Source: UBA1672 sp964352375 (GTDB lineage Bacteria; Pseudomonadota; Alphaproteobacteria; Micavibrionales; Micavibrionaceae). From it: 64,000 nucleotides of DNA. The notes under the pieces were generated by a model. That model had not been told where the DNA came from, did no database searches, and worked only from the letters and a program-made list of their open reading frames with translations. The translations under genes were made by a program, and so were the position numbers. Of the stretch, positions 42,570 through 51,728 are shown piece by piece. The DNA is taken from positions 1 to 64,000 of the forward strand of contig CAYGSA010000001.1 in NCBI GenBank assembly GCA_964352375.1, written 5' to 3'. Each line of letters starts with the position of its first letter. Position 1 is the first letter of the stretch.

Positions 42570-45488
42570 AACACCTTTTATGGCCTCTTCTGCTGCGTCT
42601 TCTACGCTTTTGGGTTTTTGCTCTTCCTTATTCTGATCGGGGCTAGCATTTTGCACGTTATCATTGGACGGCATCGGAACGCCCAGTTTCTCGGAAAGAA
42701 TTTTATTGAATTTACGCTGAATTTTTCGGTTCAGGTAATCGTTCAATAAACCTTGGCCGAATGTTTGTGTCGGATTATCTAATGACCCTTTGAATGATAT
42801 TTCAAATGGCGGCACATCAGATGGCGTCTCATCTGTTCCTTTCACAATCAATTTATGTTTTGTATCCAGTGTCCATTTGGGGAGGCTGAGCGTTCCGTTT
42901 GTTTCTATTTGGGCTTGTTTTCCATATAAATTTATTGCGTTCAAGAAAACAACGCCTTCTTTAATTACAAAGCCGCCATCGAGTGTATCGAATTGTGTGT
43001 TGCCACCGCCTGTTGTTCCTTTCCAGATGCCTGTTAACGTGTCGCCAGGCTTGCTGTTATCTGAAAGAGCGCGTACGAATTTTGTGACGTCTACTCCTTG
43101 CAGCATTATATTTTTGCCATCGACTTTTCCGTCACCACTAAGATCATAGATGAGTGCGGCAATGCTTGCGCCAGAGCTTTTGATATTCATAGTTACGTCC
43201 CCCGCCCCTGATAGCTTTACAATTTGTGTGCCAATTAATGACTTTGCGAGTTTTCCTATATCTACGTTACTAAAGCTTGATGCGCTCTCGAAATAGATAG
43301 GTTGTCGTGGCTGTTCGTTTGTTTGCGCTTTTATTGTTGAACTGATAGTTCCACCAAAAATTTGAGCTTTTAAATCTGTGATGTCCAGATTTCCATCTCT
43401 CAATTTTATTTGGAGACTTGGTTTTTCCAGAGGCCAGCCGCCGTAATTTATTGATGCGGCTTTGAGATTAATATCTGCATTTGCGGCATGCAGACCGCTA
43501 ACATCTATTGGCTCTTTTGACCAGCGTTCAGAAGAGGATGCCTGTTTTTTTTCTGCCAAAGCGGTCAGAGTTAATTTCCCAAATTCAAGATCGCCTTTAA
43601 TATTTGGCACCTTGCCTCCAATATTTAATTTGAGATTGCCTGTTACCGAGATTCCCGACAAATCGCCCTTTATTTCTGACAGGGTGTAAGTCTGGTCTTT
43701 TTGATTAATCTTCGCATAAAAATCGACAGAACTTTGTAGATTCTTATCTGATATAGAGATACCTGATATATTTTCTAAAGCTTTGGCCATGCTGTTGTGT
43801 TTGATTTGAAGTATCAAGTTCTCAAGCGCTGCTTTTTGTGTTGCGTTCATCACTTTACCTTTTGCAATAATTTCTGCACCCAAGGCTTTGATATTTGAGG
43901 TTATATTGAGTGTATCAAGTACGCCATCCAATTTTGTTTTTACACTTAAGGTGCTTAAATTTGATGGAAGGCTTTGCGCATCAATATCCAAGGCTGTTAG
44001 AGCCGCTTTAATATCTTGCGATGTCAGATCAATATACGTACTGATTTGAGGCTCGCCGTTTAAAGCTTTTATTTCTGAATTCATTTTTAATTTAGTGCCT
44101 ATCGCATCTTCAATAGAGAGATTTTTAAGTGTTACTGCGTTTTCGGTAAATACGGCGTCTAATTGTAGTCCTTTGACTTGTTTTTTATCAAAAAGAAGGG
44201 TGGCCGCGTCAAACTTCAAGTTCAAGTCAAAGGGTAAAATCAGCCTTTTTAATGCTTCTTTAGGAGATGTTTTTGAGCTATCCGCTGAATTTGACTGTTG
44301 GGCGGGCATTAGGTCATCTAAGTTCAGTGTATCAACTGAAATATTTGTACTCACACTCGTTCTTTTTTGGTTGAGCGCGCTTACGTTTCCGTTCATTTTA
44401 AATATGCTGCCGTCTAGCTTTAGAGAGGGCGCGGAAAACTCGAATTTTTCTTCATTCCCCTTTATGGCGACATCAAAAGCGGCTATTTTGTAAGGGCTAG
44501 CATCACCCAAGACGCTTCTAAGGTTCAGCGGATCTGCTGATTTCAAGGATATGCTATATTCAAGGGGTGAGATTTGCGTCTTAAATGCGCCCATAATCTC
44601 CTGATCATCCAGCATAATTTTTAAGTTTTTGAAGCTTGCTTGATTTGCATTGGCGGTTAGCAACCCTTTCATTGAAAATGAATTTCCCTTTTGTGCGCCA
44701 GGTATGAGAGTCGATAGATCCGTGACTGATACTTCAGTCTGGCCTTGAAGTGACAGCTCATCGCCCGTACTGATTACGCCGTTATATTGTGCGCTTAGGC
44801 CACTCGGCTGTAAAGTCAGCTTTACATTTGGCGTTATAAGACCTGTATTTGCGTCATAAGCATCCGTTTTTATATCGAAGTTTATTGAATTACCGCTGAT
44901 GAATAATGAACCTTGTGCTTCGAAAGGGCCTTGCAGGGTTTTTGCCGCTAGATCAGCATTGATGTTTTGTAGGCGCGTTTCAGTTTTAGTAGCATGATCA
45001 AAAAACAAAAAGGTCGCATCTTTGATGGTAATATTGTCCAGTGCAATATCCAAGGCAGGGGGAGGTGTCGCCTCTACTTTCGCTTCACTCTTTTTTGATA
45101 GCTTTTCAGTTTGTGCATTAATTGTACCATCTTCAAGTTTTTCTATAGAAATATTCGGGCGTGTTATCGTAATGGAGGCAATGTTTATTTGACCTTTCAA
45201 GAGAGGTGCCAGTTTGACAGTGACTTCTAAACGATCGAAAGATACAATTTCATTATATTTCTTTTGAATGGGGGCTTTGATGCTGACTGCTTCTGCAACA
45301 AATCGTGGTGTTGGAAAGATTGAGAAATTTAAATCTCCATTCATTACCATATCAAGATCTGTGTGCTTCTTGACCTCTTGCGCGGCTTGTGACTTGTATG
45401 CATTCCAATCTATAAAACTTGGTGCAATAGTAGCGCCTGCGATCAGAATAATGGTTATAAGCAATAGGCCAGCCAAGATTTTTTTCAT
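42549..45488 (-). CDS. AsmA family protein
   Basis: A 979-residue protein with one N-terminal membrane helix (LAGLLLITIILIAGATI), FIDWNAYKSQ and the AsmA N-terminal signature. Long beta-rich repeats with alternating hydrophobic residues follow, and the C-terminal AsmA_2 region has LSGDGKVDGKNIMLQGVD and LDGGFVIKEGVVFLN. The last 60 residues are charged (KLGVPMPSND onward). ATG 45488 is preferred; a TTG at 45503 is also in frame. AsmA proteins are bridge-like proteins linked to lipid transport to the outer membrane. It follows the cAMP-binding protein gene by 67 bases. Confidence 0.88.
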   Translation of the reverse strand: MKKILAGLLLITIILIAGATIAPSFIDWNAYKSQAAQEVKKHTDLDMVMNGDLNFSIFPTPRFVAEAVSIKAPIQKKYNEIVSFDRLEVTVKLAPLLKGQINIASITITRPNISIEKLEDGTINAQTEKLSKKSEAKVEATPPPALDIALDNITIKDATFLFFDHATKTETRLQNINADLAAKTLQGPFEAQGSLFISGNSINFDIKTDAYDANTGLITPNVKLTLQPSGLSAQYNGVISTGDELSLQGQTEVSVTDLSTLIPGAQKGNSFSMKGLLTANANQASFKNLKIMLDDQEIMGAFKTQISPLEYSISLKSADPLNLRSVLGDASPYKIAAFDVAIKGNEEKFEFSAPSLKLDGSIFKMNGNVSALNQKRTSVSTNISVDTLNLDDLMPAQQSNSADSSKTSPKEALKRLILPFDLNLKFDAATLLFDKKQVKGLQLDAVFTENAVTLKNLSIEDAIGTKLKMNSEIKALNGEPQISTYIDLTSQDIKAALTALDIDAQSLPSNLSTLSVKTKLDGVLDTLNITSNIKALGAEIIAKGKVMNATQKAALENLILQIKHNSMAKALENISGISISDKNLQSSVDFYAKINQKDQTYTLSEIKGDLSGISVTGNLKLNIGGKVPNIKGDLEFGKLTLTALAEKKQASSSERWSKEPIDVSGLHAANADINLKAASINYGGWPLEKPSLQIKLRDGNLDITDLKAQIFGGTISSTIKAQTNEQPRQPIYFESASSFSNVDIGKLAKSLIGTQIVKLSGAGDVTMNIKSSGASIAALIYDLSGDGKVDGKNIMLQGVDVTKFVRALSDNSKPGDTLTGIWKGTTGGGNTQFDTLDGGFVIKEGVVFLNAINLYGKQAQIETNGTLSLPKWTLDTKHKLIVKGTDETPSDVPPFEISFKGSLDNPTQTFGQGLLNDYLNRKIQRKFNKILSEKLGVPMPSNDNVQNASPDQNKEEQKPKSVEDAAEEAIKGVLKGLLR

Positions 45489-45555
45489 GGGATGCGCTTT
45501 CAATCTGAATTATTAATATGCTTAATGTACCCGTATGCTGCTTTGCGCACAACTA

Positions 45556-45918
45556 TTAGATTTGGGTTCTTTTTTCGTTGGATGCTATCATTCGGCTTAT
45601 CAGCATTTTTACGATAGCCTGAATTGTGGGGTCGCTGTTTCTTAGCTTATCTTCAAATGCGGTGCGTGTAATAACAATGAGATTACAGTCTTCTAATGCT
45701 TGTACATTGGCGGAGCGATAGTTATCTCCAATGAGGGCCATTTCGCCGCAAATATCACCAACGCCTAATTGAGCAAGTTCATGATCCTGTGTGTTTCGTT
45801 TTGTGAAAACACGCACAGACCCTGATTGAATAAGGTAGGCGGAATAAGCATCATCCCCTTCTTTAATAATCATAGAGCCTTTTGCTACATATTTTCTTTC
45901 AAGAATAACGCGAGCCAT
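45556..45918 (-). CDS. Cyclic nucleotide-binding domain protein without a DNA-binding domain
   Basis: A lone cNMP domain of 120 residues: GSMIIKEGDDAYSAYLIQSG, VRVFTKRN, then GDICGEMALIGDNYRSANVQA, the phosphate-binding cassette with conserved Gly-Glu and an Arg. No helix-turn-helix follows. ATG 45918 is chosen because it lies seven bases after the phaB stop; longer in-frame starts at 45948 and 45966 would overlap phaB. It is downstream of the PHB genes and could sense a cyclic nucleotide for them, but that is inference. Confidence 0.8.
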   Translation of the reverse strand: MARVILERKYVAKGSMIIKEGDDAYSAYLIQSGSVRVFTKRNTQDHELAQLGVGDICGEMALIGDNYRSANVQALEDCNLIVITRTAFEDKLRNSDPTIQAIVKMLISRMIASNEKRTQI

Positions 45919-45925
45919 GTTCTTT

Positions 45926-46651
45926 TTATGCCATGTATTGTCCGCCATTGGCGGAGATTGTTGCACCTGTTACGAAGGCTGCTTTTTCTGATGCTAGAAA
46001 AGAGACTATTGCTGCTATTTCCTCTGGTTTACCCATGCGCATTTCAGGTATTTGCCTAATGATTGAATCCAGAACATCTTGTGGGATATTCGCAGTCATA
46101 TCTGTTTCAATGTAGCCAGGACAAACAGCATTGACGGTCACGTTTTTTGCAGCAGATTCTAATGCCAATGCTTTTGTGAAACCGATAACACCTGCTTTTG
46201 CCGCCGAATAATTGACTTGGCCGAACTGACCTTTTTGGCCGTTGATTGAACTGATGTTTATAATGCGGCCAAATTTGCGTTCTCGCATTTGCGTCATGAC
46301 GGCACGGCACATATTAAAGCAAGAGCCCAAGTTTGTTTGAATGACTTCATTCCAATTTTCTAATGGCATTTTGTGCAGTACGCCATCGCGTGTAATTCCA
46401 GCGTTATTAATAAGCACTGCAATATCTCCATATTCTTGCTCAATTTTTTGTACCGCTGCTTGGCATTGTTCGAAATTTGCAACATCGAATTTTACTGTTG
46501 AACACGATGTTTCATCCCGAAATTTTTGTGCCGCTTCTTCGTTGTTTTGAAAAGACGCAACCACTTTATAGCCATCTTCCTTCAACGCTTTCGAAATTGC
46601 CTTTCCGATGCCTCTTGTTCCGCCTGTTACTATTGCAATTTTTTTATTCAT
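45926..46651 (-). CDS. phaB: Acetoacetyl-CoA reductase
   Basis: NADPH-dependent SDR making (R)-3-hydroxybutyryl-CoA for polyhydroxybutyrate. It has the cofactor motif TGGTRGIGKAIS at the N-terminus, NNAGITRDG, and the catalytic Tyr-Lys in VNYSAAKAGVIGFTKALA. NISSINGQKGQFGQ matches PhaB closely. Length 241. It follows phaA by 13 bases. Confidence 0.95.
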   Translation of the reverse strand: MNKKIAIVTGGTRGIGKAISKALKEDGYKVVASFQNNEEAAQKFRDETSCSTVKFDVANFEQCQAAVQKIEQEYGDIAVLINNAGITRDGVLHKMPLENWNEVIQTNLGSCFNMCRAVMTQMRERKFGRIINISSINGQKGQFGQVNYSAAKAGVIGFTKALALESAAKNVTVNAVCPGYIETDMTANIPQDVLDSIIRQIPEMRMGKPEEIAAIVSFLASEKAAFVTGATISANGGQYMA

Positions 46652-46664
46652 TTTTTTATTCTTC

Positions 46665-47849
46665 CTAACGCTCTACGCACATTGCTATTCCCATTCCACC
46701 ACCAATACACAGCGTCGCAAGACCTTTATTTGCGTCTCGGCGCGCCATTTCATGCAGCAGTGTTACCAGTATTCTTGCGCCTGAAGCGCCAATAGGGTGA
46801 CCCAAAGCAATTGCACCGCCATTAACATTGGTTTTTTCAGCATCGAAGCCCATTTCCTTTAAAACACACAGGCTTTGTGCCGCGAAGGCTTCGTTTGACT
46901 CTATCAGATCAAGGTCAGATACGCTCCAGCCAGCCTTTTCAAGTGCTGCTTTTGATGCGGGGATTGGGCCCGTTCCCATAACCGATGGATCAACGCCACG
47001 TGTCGCCCATGATTTTATCGTTGCCATCGGTGTTAGGCCTCTTTTTTCTGCTTCTGATTTACGCATTAATAGTGTTGCGGCGGCGCCATCATTAATGCCA
47101 GACGCATTTGCGGCTGTCACTGTTCCATCTTTTTTAAAGGCGGGGCGAAGTTTTGCAAGGCCTTCAGCTGTTACGCCTGCACGAGGAAATTCGTCTTTAC
47201 TTATAATGGCCGTTTCTTTGCGGGTATTAATTTCTACTGGGACAATTTCGCTTGCAAACTTATCTTCAGACATGGCCTTCTCTGTCTTGTTTTGAGAGTG
47301 CGCGGCGAAGTCATCTTGTTGTTCGCGAGATATCTTATATTTTTCTGCAATATTTTCAGCGGTGATGCCCATATGATAATTATTGAATGCATCCCACAGG
47401 CCATCAACAATCATTGTGTCGCGCGCCGTTGCATCGCCAAACTTTACAGCCTCTCTGAGATGCATCGTATGCGGGGACTGGCTCATATTTTCTTGTCCGC
47501 CAGCAATTACGATGTCTGCATCACCAGATAGTATTGATTGCATTCCCATAGCGATGGTGCGCAAACCTGAGCCACAAACCTGATTCACTGTCAATGCGGT
47601 GCTGAAATCTGGAATGCCTGCTTTAATAGATGCTTGGCGCGCAGGGTTTTGGCCACATCCTGCTGTTAGAACTTGCCCCATAAGAACTTCATCAATTTCT
47701 ATCGGGTTGATGCCTGTTTGTTTCATTAAAGCTTTTATGATTGTTGCACCCAGATCACTTGCAGCTGTTGATGAGAGCCCTCCACCGAGTGTTCCGATTG
47801 CCGTTCTTTTTGCTGCAACAATTACAATGGGGTCGTCCATGGGCATCAT
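46665..47849 (-). CDS. phaA: Acetyl-CoA acetyltransferase (beta-ketothiolase)
   Basis: Condenses two acetyl-CoA to acetoacetyl-CoA. The nucleophile cysteine is in VNQVCGSGLRTIAMG; ALGHPIGASGAR and the second cysteine in LCIGGGMGIA complete the active site. Length 394. Three close in-frame ATG codons (47849, 47846, 47840) could start it. It lies 68 bases after the PHA synthase gene and is followed directly by phaB. Confidence 0.95.
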   Translation of the reverse strand: MMPMDDPIVIVAAKRTAIGTLGGGLSSTAASDLGATIIKALMKQTGINPIEIDEVLMGQVLTAGCGQNPARQASIKAGIPDFSTALTVNQVCGSGLRTIAMGMQSILSGDADIVIAGGQENMSQSPHTMHLREAVKFGDATARDTMIVDGLWDAFNNYHMGITAENIAEKYKISREQQDDFAAHSQNKTEKAMSEDKFASEIVPVEINTRKETAIISKDEFPRAGVTAEGLAKLRPAFKKDGTVTAANASGINDGAAATLLMRKSEAEKRGLTPMATIKSWATRGVDPSVMGTGPIPASKAALEKAGWSVSDLDLIESNEAFAAQSLCVLKEMGFDAEKTNVNGGAIALGHPIGASGARILVTLLHEMARRDANKGLATLCIGGGMGIAMCVER

Positions 47850-47917
47850 CCGTTTTTAAGTTTGAGTAGAGTGGCTACACTATCCAAACGCGCAAAATTA
47901 TCAAGTAGAAAATGTTA

Positions 47918-49027
47918 TTATGATCGCAACCAATATTTGATCGGCACCCAAACATCTTGCTGCGCATTTTTTCCTGCAATGAGCCCTATATGCCCTGTTT
48001 GCGCTTTTTGGATTTCTGTTCTAGCGTTTGTAATGTTTTTGGTTAATGCTTCCGCACAGTCAAAAGGCACCAGCTTATCCTTATTAGATGCTACTATAAG
48101 AAGATCTGTGCCTGGCATCGTAATTTTTTTTTGGCATAGATCGTTCTTTATGAACCATTTTTGAATACAATGATGCGCGATATTATGTGGTATGTCTACG
48201 CCGTCATTGAGCCAGTCTTCTACAGTTATAAACTTTTGTGCCCTTGTACTGCTTGGGTCCATTTTTGAGAATTCGACGAATTTACGCGCTGAGCCTTTTG
48301 GATCAATGCTTGCAAAAAGAGCCTGTATCCACTGTGCAGGAAGATTTCTGCGTTTTTGCATCATGGACAAAGCCATGGGTGACCATATACGTACCTGCTT
48401 GGAAAACTTTGAGCTTTCTACCTTGAAATCCCATGGGGCCGCGAGAGCTATTATACGTCTTATTTTTACTGGTATCTTCTCGAAATTCTCCATAAAAAGC
48501 GTTCCGCCCATGCAATATCCCAGAACGTCTATTTCATTTTCACTGGCATCGTCGCATGCGTATTCAAGGGCAGGATTTAGTCTATTTTCTATCAACGTTT
48601 CTATCGTCTCATCATCCTCAAGATTACCCCAATCAAAGAGAATTGCGTTGATTTTATTTTTCTGTAGCCACCTCATAATTGAGTCTTGCTCTGACAAATC
48701 GAAGATATTTGACTTGTTTATGAGCGAGGGAATTAAGATTAGTGGCCTCCCTCCCCCATGTTTTTCTTGCTTGGATGGTTTTATTAGCTTTGTGCCATTA
48801 CGTTGTTGCCAGAGTATTGTATTTTTAAGATCTGGCGCTTTAATATCACTTTTTTGATACGTCTGTATGCCGCGCACCATTTGCACAGCATCTTCCTGTG
48901 ACAATGTGTCGCCACAGGTTTTAGTGAAGTGCTCAATACCTTCCATATTGGCGGCGGCCATGCCTAAATGAACGGATAAAGGATGTATTAATCTTCTCAT
49001 TCTTTTTCCCAAATCATGTTGCAGCAT
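47918..49027 (-). CDS. phaC: Short PHA synthase-like protein
   Basis: An alpha/beta hydrolase with the PHA synthase lipase-like box LGYCMGGTL, where the cysteine is the polymerising nucleophile. The triad Asp is in VASNKDKLVPF and the His in TGHIGLIAG. About 369 residues is class III size, far below class I (about 590), yet no phaE partner is adjacent. The start is uncertain: ATG 49027, or ATG 49000 with GGGA upstream, or TTG 49045. The first gene of phaC-phaA-phaB, divergent from phaR. It could be a polymerase needing a distant partner, or a depolymerase-like relative. Confidence 0.8.
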   Translation of the reverse strand: MLQHDLGKRMRRLIHPLSVHLGMAAANMEGIEHFTKTCGDTLSQEDAVQMVRGIQTYQKSDIKAPDLKNTILWQQRNGTKLIKPSKQEKHGGGRPLILIPSLINKSNIFDLSEQDSIMRWLQKNKINAILFDWGNLEDDETIETLIENRLNPALEYACDDASENEIDVLGYCMGGTLFMENFEKIPVKIRRIIALAAPWDFKVESSKFSKQVRIWSPMALSMMQKRRNLPAQWIQALFASIDPKGSARKFVEFSKMDPSSTRAQKFITVEDWLNDGVDIPHNIAHHCIQKWFIKNDLCQKKITMPGTDLLIVASNKDKLVPFDCAEALTKNITNARTEIQKAQTGHIGLIAGKNAQQDVWVPIKYWLRS

Positions 49028-49129
49028 AAAAAAAATATTGCGCAAATGAGTTATGAGTTCTTTTTATTTGTTTAATTTTGTGCATAATAGAAAGTATATT
49101 CTTATTCATTATAAAATTAAAGGTGCAAC

Positions 49130-49660
49130 ATGGCCAATAAAAGCAATGGAACGCGTAAACCTACTGTTATCAAAAAATATGCTAATCGCCGTCTTTACGA
49201 TACTGGGCGTAGCAGCTATGTCACGCTAGATGATTTGTGCGAGATGGTGCAAGAGGATCATGACTTCGTCGTAATCGATGCAAAAAGTGGTGATGACATT
49301 ACACGAAGCGTTTTAACTCAGATTATTGCAGATCAGGAATCTACTGATGAAACTTTGCTGCCAACAAACTTTATGCGTACGCTGATTAGCTTCTATGGCA
49401 ACAGTGCGAAAGCCATGCTGCCTAGCTATCTTGAACAGAGTATGAATATGTTCGAGCAAAACCAAGAGCGTTTTAAGGAACAAATTGCAAAATCTTTTGA
49501 AGGCATTCCAAACATGGAGAATATTTTCCCTCAGGCTAAAAATATGGAAGAGATCGCTCGTAAGAATATGGAAATCTATCAGAATGCAATTAAGATGATG
49601 CCTCCATTTAACATGGCTTATATGTCAGATGATGAAAGTGATAGCAAAAAATCCAAGTAA
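49130..49660 (+). CDS. phaR: PHA synthesis repressor PhaR
   Basis: An N-terminal PHB accumulation regulatory domain (about 10-75): TVIKKYANRRLYDTGRSSYV, then LDDLCEMVQEDHDFVVIDAKS. One or two PHB_acc repeats follow (LPTNFMRTLISFYGNS) and a helical Met-rich end. It binds DNA and the polymer, repressing phasin and PHA genes until granules form. AAAGGTG precedes the ATG. It is divergent from phaC across about 85-100 bases holding several TGCA-containing sites. Confidence 0.93.
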   Translation: MANKSNGTRKPTVIKKYANRRLYDTGRSSYVTLDDLCEMVQEDHDFVVIDAKSGDDITRSVLTQIIADQESTDETLLPTNFMRTLISFYGNSAKAMLPSYLEQSMNMFEQNQERFKEQIAKSFEGIPNMENIFPQAKNMEEIARKNMEIYQNAIKMMPPFNMAYMSDDESDSKKSK

Positions 49661-49664
49661 TTCG

Positions 49665-51641
49665 TTATTTTTGTGACAATGGTTTAAGCTCTTGGCTTAA
49701 AAGGTCTTCTGGCTTTAGGGTCGTTGTGCTTGTGCTATTGTCCGAAAGTTCTTGAGAGATTACTTCTTGCGGCTTAACGGATTCATAAATGTGATTACCG
49801 TTAGCATTCAGAAGTGGTTTTACTTTATCGACTTTTGGATAGGATGTTTCAATTATTTTCACACCCTCTACTTCTGTGGTCACTTGTTTTTTGGGTTTAA
49901 TGTAAGTCACAGTTGATTTTATCGTATCTGTTTCCAAAGGTGCGTTAGGCACGGTTTCCTCTCCGTCCTCCCTAAAAACAACTGATTTCTTTTGTTGTTT
50001 TGCAGCGAGCAGCTGGATACGTGCTTTTAGCTCCTGATTTTCTAACTGAAGAGCCGTTATATCTTCATCTATGTCACTTGCAATTGCCGCATCCTTTATT
50101 CGCTTTTGGTACTCGCCTATTTCCGCGCGATACGCCGATTCTAGATCATCCTTCTTTTTAATCTCTTCTTGAAGGCCCTTCATTTGTTGTTTAAGAGCCG
50201 TAATTTGAGAATTGTTTTCTTTTTCTTTTAAAACACTCTGCGCATAGGAGTCATTTTTCATGCGTAATTGCTTTACTGTTTCCGTCAAACCTTGGAGCTG
50301 TTCAACTTGTGCTCTTGCATCATTTAAACTTTCTATCAATTCTTGATTTTTCTTCACAAGATTTTGAGCCGTTTCATCGTTTGAGTATTTTGCTTTTGTT
50401 TCAAACTCAAGTTGCCTCTTTAGACCTAGATTCTCAGTTATAAGCGCTTCGACTTTCTTTACCACAGTAGCGTTCTCATTGAGGCTATCTGTTTGTGCTT
50501 TGATGGTTTCTCGCAGGCTATTGTTTTGGGCCAGCAAAAGTGCAATATTTTCATTTGGCTCTTCTGTGATAATGTCGTTTTTCTCATTGAGCTTCTTGCT
50601 TAGAGCTGTCTTTTCTTTCTCTAAAACCTTTATCTGATTTTCAAGTGTTGTTACTTTTGTGTTTGGGGCTTGGGATACTGACGCTGGGCTTCTTTCAAGT
50701 TCGCTAAGCTTAGAATTTAAAACCACTTTTTCTTGCTCCAAATTCTTTATTTCCCTTTCGAGCTTGGTGATTTCCTGACTTTGAGCCTGTACATTACTAT
50801 TAAGACCATCTATATCTGATTTTCTTTGTAAATCAATGCCTTGGGATTCTTTTTTTAAGTTAGAATTCTCTTGCTCCAGAAGTTCAACCTTAGCCTTTAA
50901 AGAGGCCTGTACACTGATTTGGTTTTCTTTTTCGGCTTCAAGGGCTTGGCTTTTCTTTTCAAGGCCTTCAATTTTTTCCTGCACTTTATTTTCAAGGGAA
51001 TTCGAGTCTGTTTTCAGTGCTAATTCAATATCTTGTGTTTTCTTTTTAAGTTTCGAATTGTCTTGTTCTAGCTTAGCTATCTTATCCTTTAAAGGTGCCA
51101 ATAGCCTATTTTGGTTTTCTTTTTCACTTTTTAGTCTCTGGTTCTGTTGCTTTAGAGTCTTGATTTCTGCTTCTAGCGAGGAAGTATCTGATAGTGCCGC
51201 GATATTTGCTGGTTCCCGCAGCCTCCTATTCTCTTGCATGATACGCTGATTGCTTTCCGTTACGGCTCTGAGCTGCATAGTAAGACGGTCATTGTCTTGA
51301 TTTAAGGAATATATTTTGCTTACAGATAGATCGTCAATATTTTGGCTTCTTTCTGAATCTAATTGAGCGATTAGCCTCTTATTTTCTTGAATTAATGCCT
51401 GAATTTGTGTGCTGTATGATTGATTTTGAAGATCTTCTTTTTCCTTGTTTGCATTGCGACGCATTTGTGTAATGGCATTACGAAGCTGTTCATTTTCTCT
51501 TTCCAAACGCTCTAATTGTGCCTGGACGCTAGAACGTGCGCTAAACTGTTTTTCTTGATTATCTTGATCCCAGGCAGCAGGAGCCGGAGCCGTTAAAAAA
51601 ACCAAACATGACGTTGATAAAATTAGTTTTCGTAAATCCAT
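49665..51641 (-). CDS. Exported long coiled-coil protein of unknown function
   Basis: A signal peptide (LILSTSCLVFLTAPAPAA, cut near residue 22) is followed by about 500 residues of nearly uninterrupted heptads rich in Glu, Lys, Gln and Leu (to about 545). It contains an internal repeat of about 70 residues: KDKIAKLEQDNSKLKKKTQ recurs as KAKVELLEQENSNLKKESQ. The last 110 residues are not coiled and contain SQEL twice. No enzymatic domain is present. It shares a short intergenic space with phaR and follows prfB, with its own promoter. A periplasmic scaffold or spacer is possible. Confidence 0.75.
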   Translation of the reverse strand: MDLRKLILSTSCLVFLTAPAPAAWDQDNQEKQFSARSSVQAQLERLERENEQLRNAITQMRRNANKEKEDLQNQSYSTQIQALIQENKRLIAQLDSERSQNIDDLSVSKIYSLNQDNDRLTMQLRAVTESNQRIMQENRRLREPANIAALSDTSSLEAEIKTLKQQNQRLKSEKENQNRLLAPLKDKIAKLEQDNSKLKKKTQDIELALKTDSNSLENKVQEKIEGLEKKSQALEAEKENQISVQASLKAKVELLEQENSNLKKESQGIDLQRKSDIDGLNSNVQAQSQEITKLEREIKNLEQEKVVLNSKLSELERSPASVSQAPNTKVTTLENQIKVLEKEKTALSKKLNEKNDIITEEPNENIALLLAQNNSLRETIKAQTDSLNENATVVKKVEALITENLGLKRQLEFETKAKYSNDETAQNLVKKNQELIESLNDARAQVEQLQGLTETVKQLRMKNDSYAQSVLKEKENNSQITALKQQMKGLQEEIKKKDDLESAYRAEIGEYQKRIKDAAIASDIDEDITALQLENQELKARIQLLAAKQQKKSVVFREDGEETVPNAPLETDTIKSTVTYIKPKKQVTTEVEGVKIIETSYPKVDKVKPLLNANGNHIYESVKPQEVISQELSDNSTSTTTLKPEDLLSQELKPLSQK

Positions 51642-51671
51642 GACTTGAACTTCCTTACTGAACGGACAGTT

Positions 51672-51700
51672 ATAATATTATGTTAACGATAGAATCGCAA
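51672..51700 (-). promoter_or_regulatory. Promoter for the coiled-coil protein gene
   Basis: Read leftward: TTGCGA (51695-51700), 17 bases, TATTAT (51672-51677). Transcription would begin about 25 bases before the ATG at 51641, and AAGGAAG provides a ribosome-binding site. Confidence 0.45.
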
Positions 51701-51728
51701 GGAAAATATACAGATTTTTATACCTATT

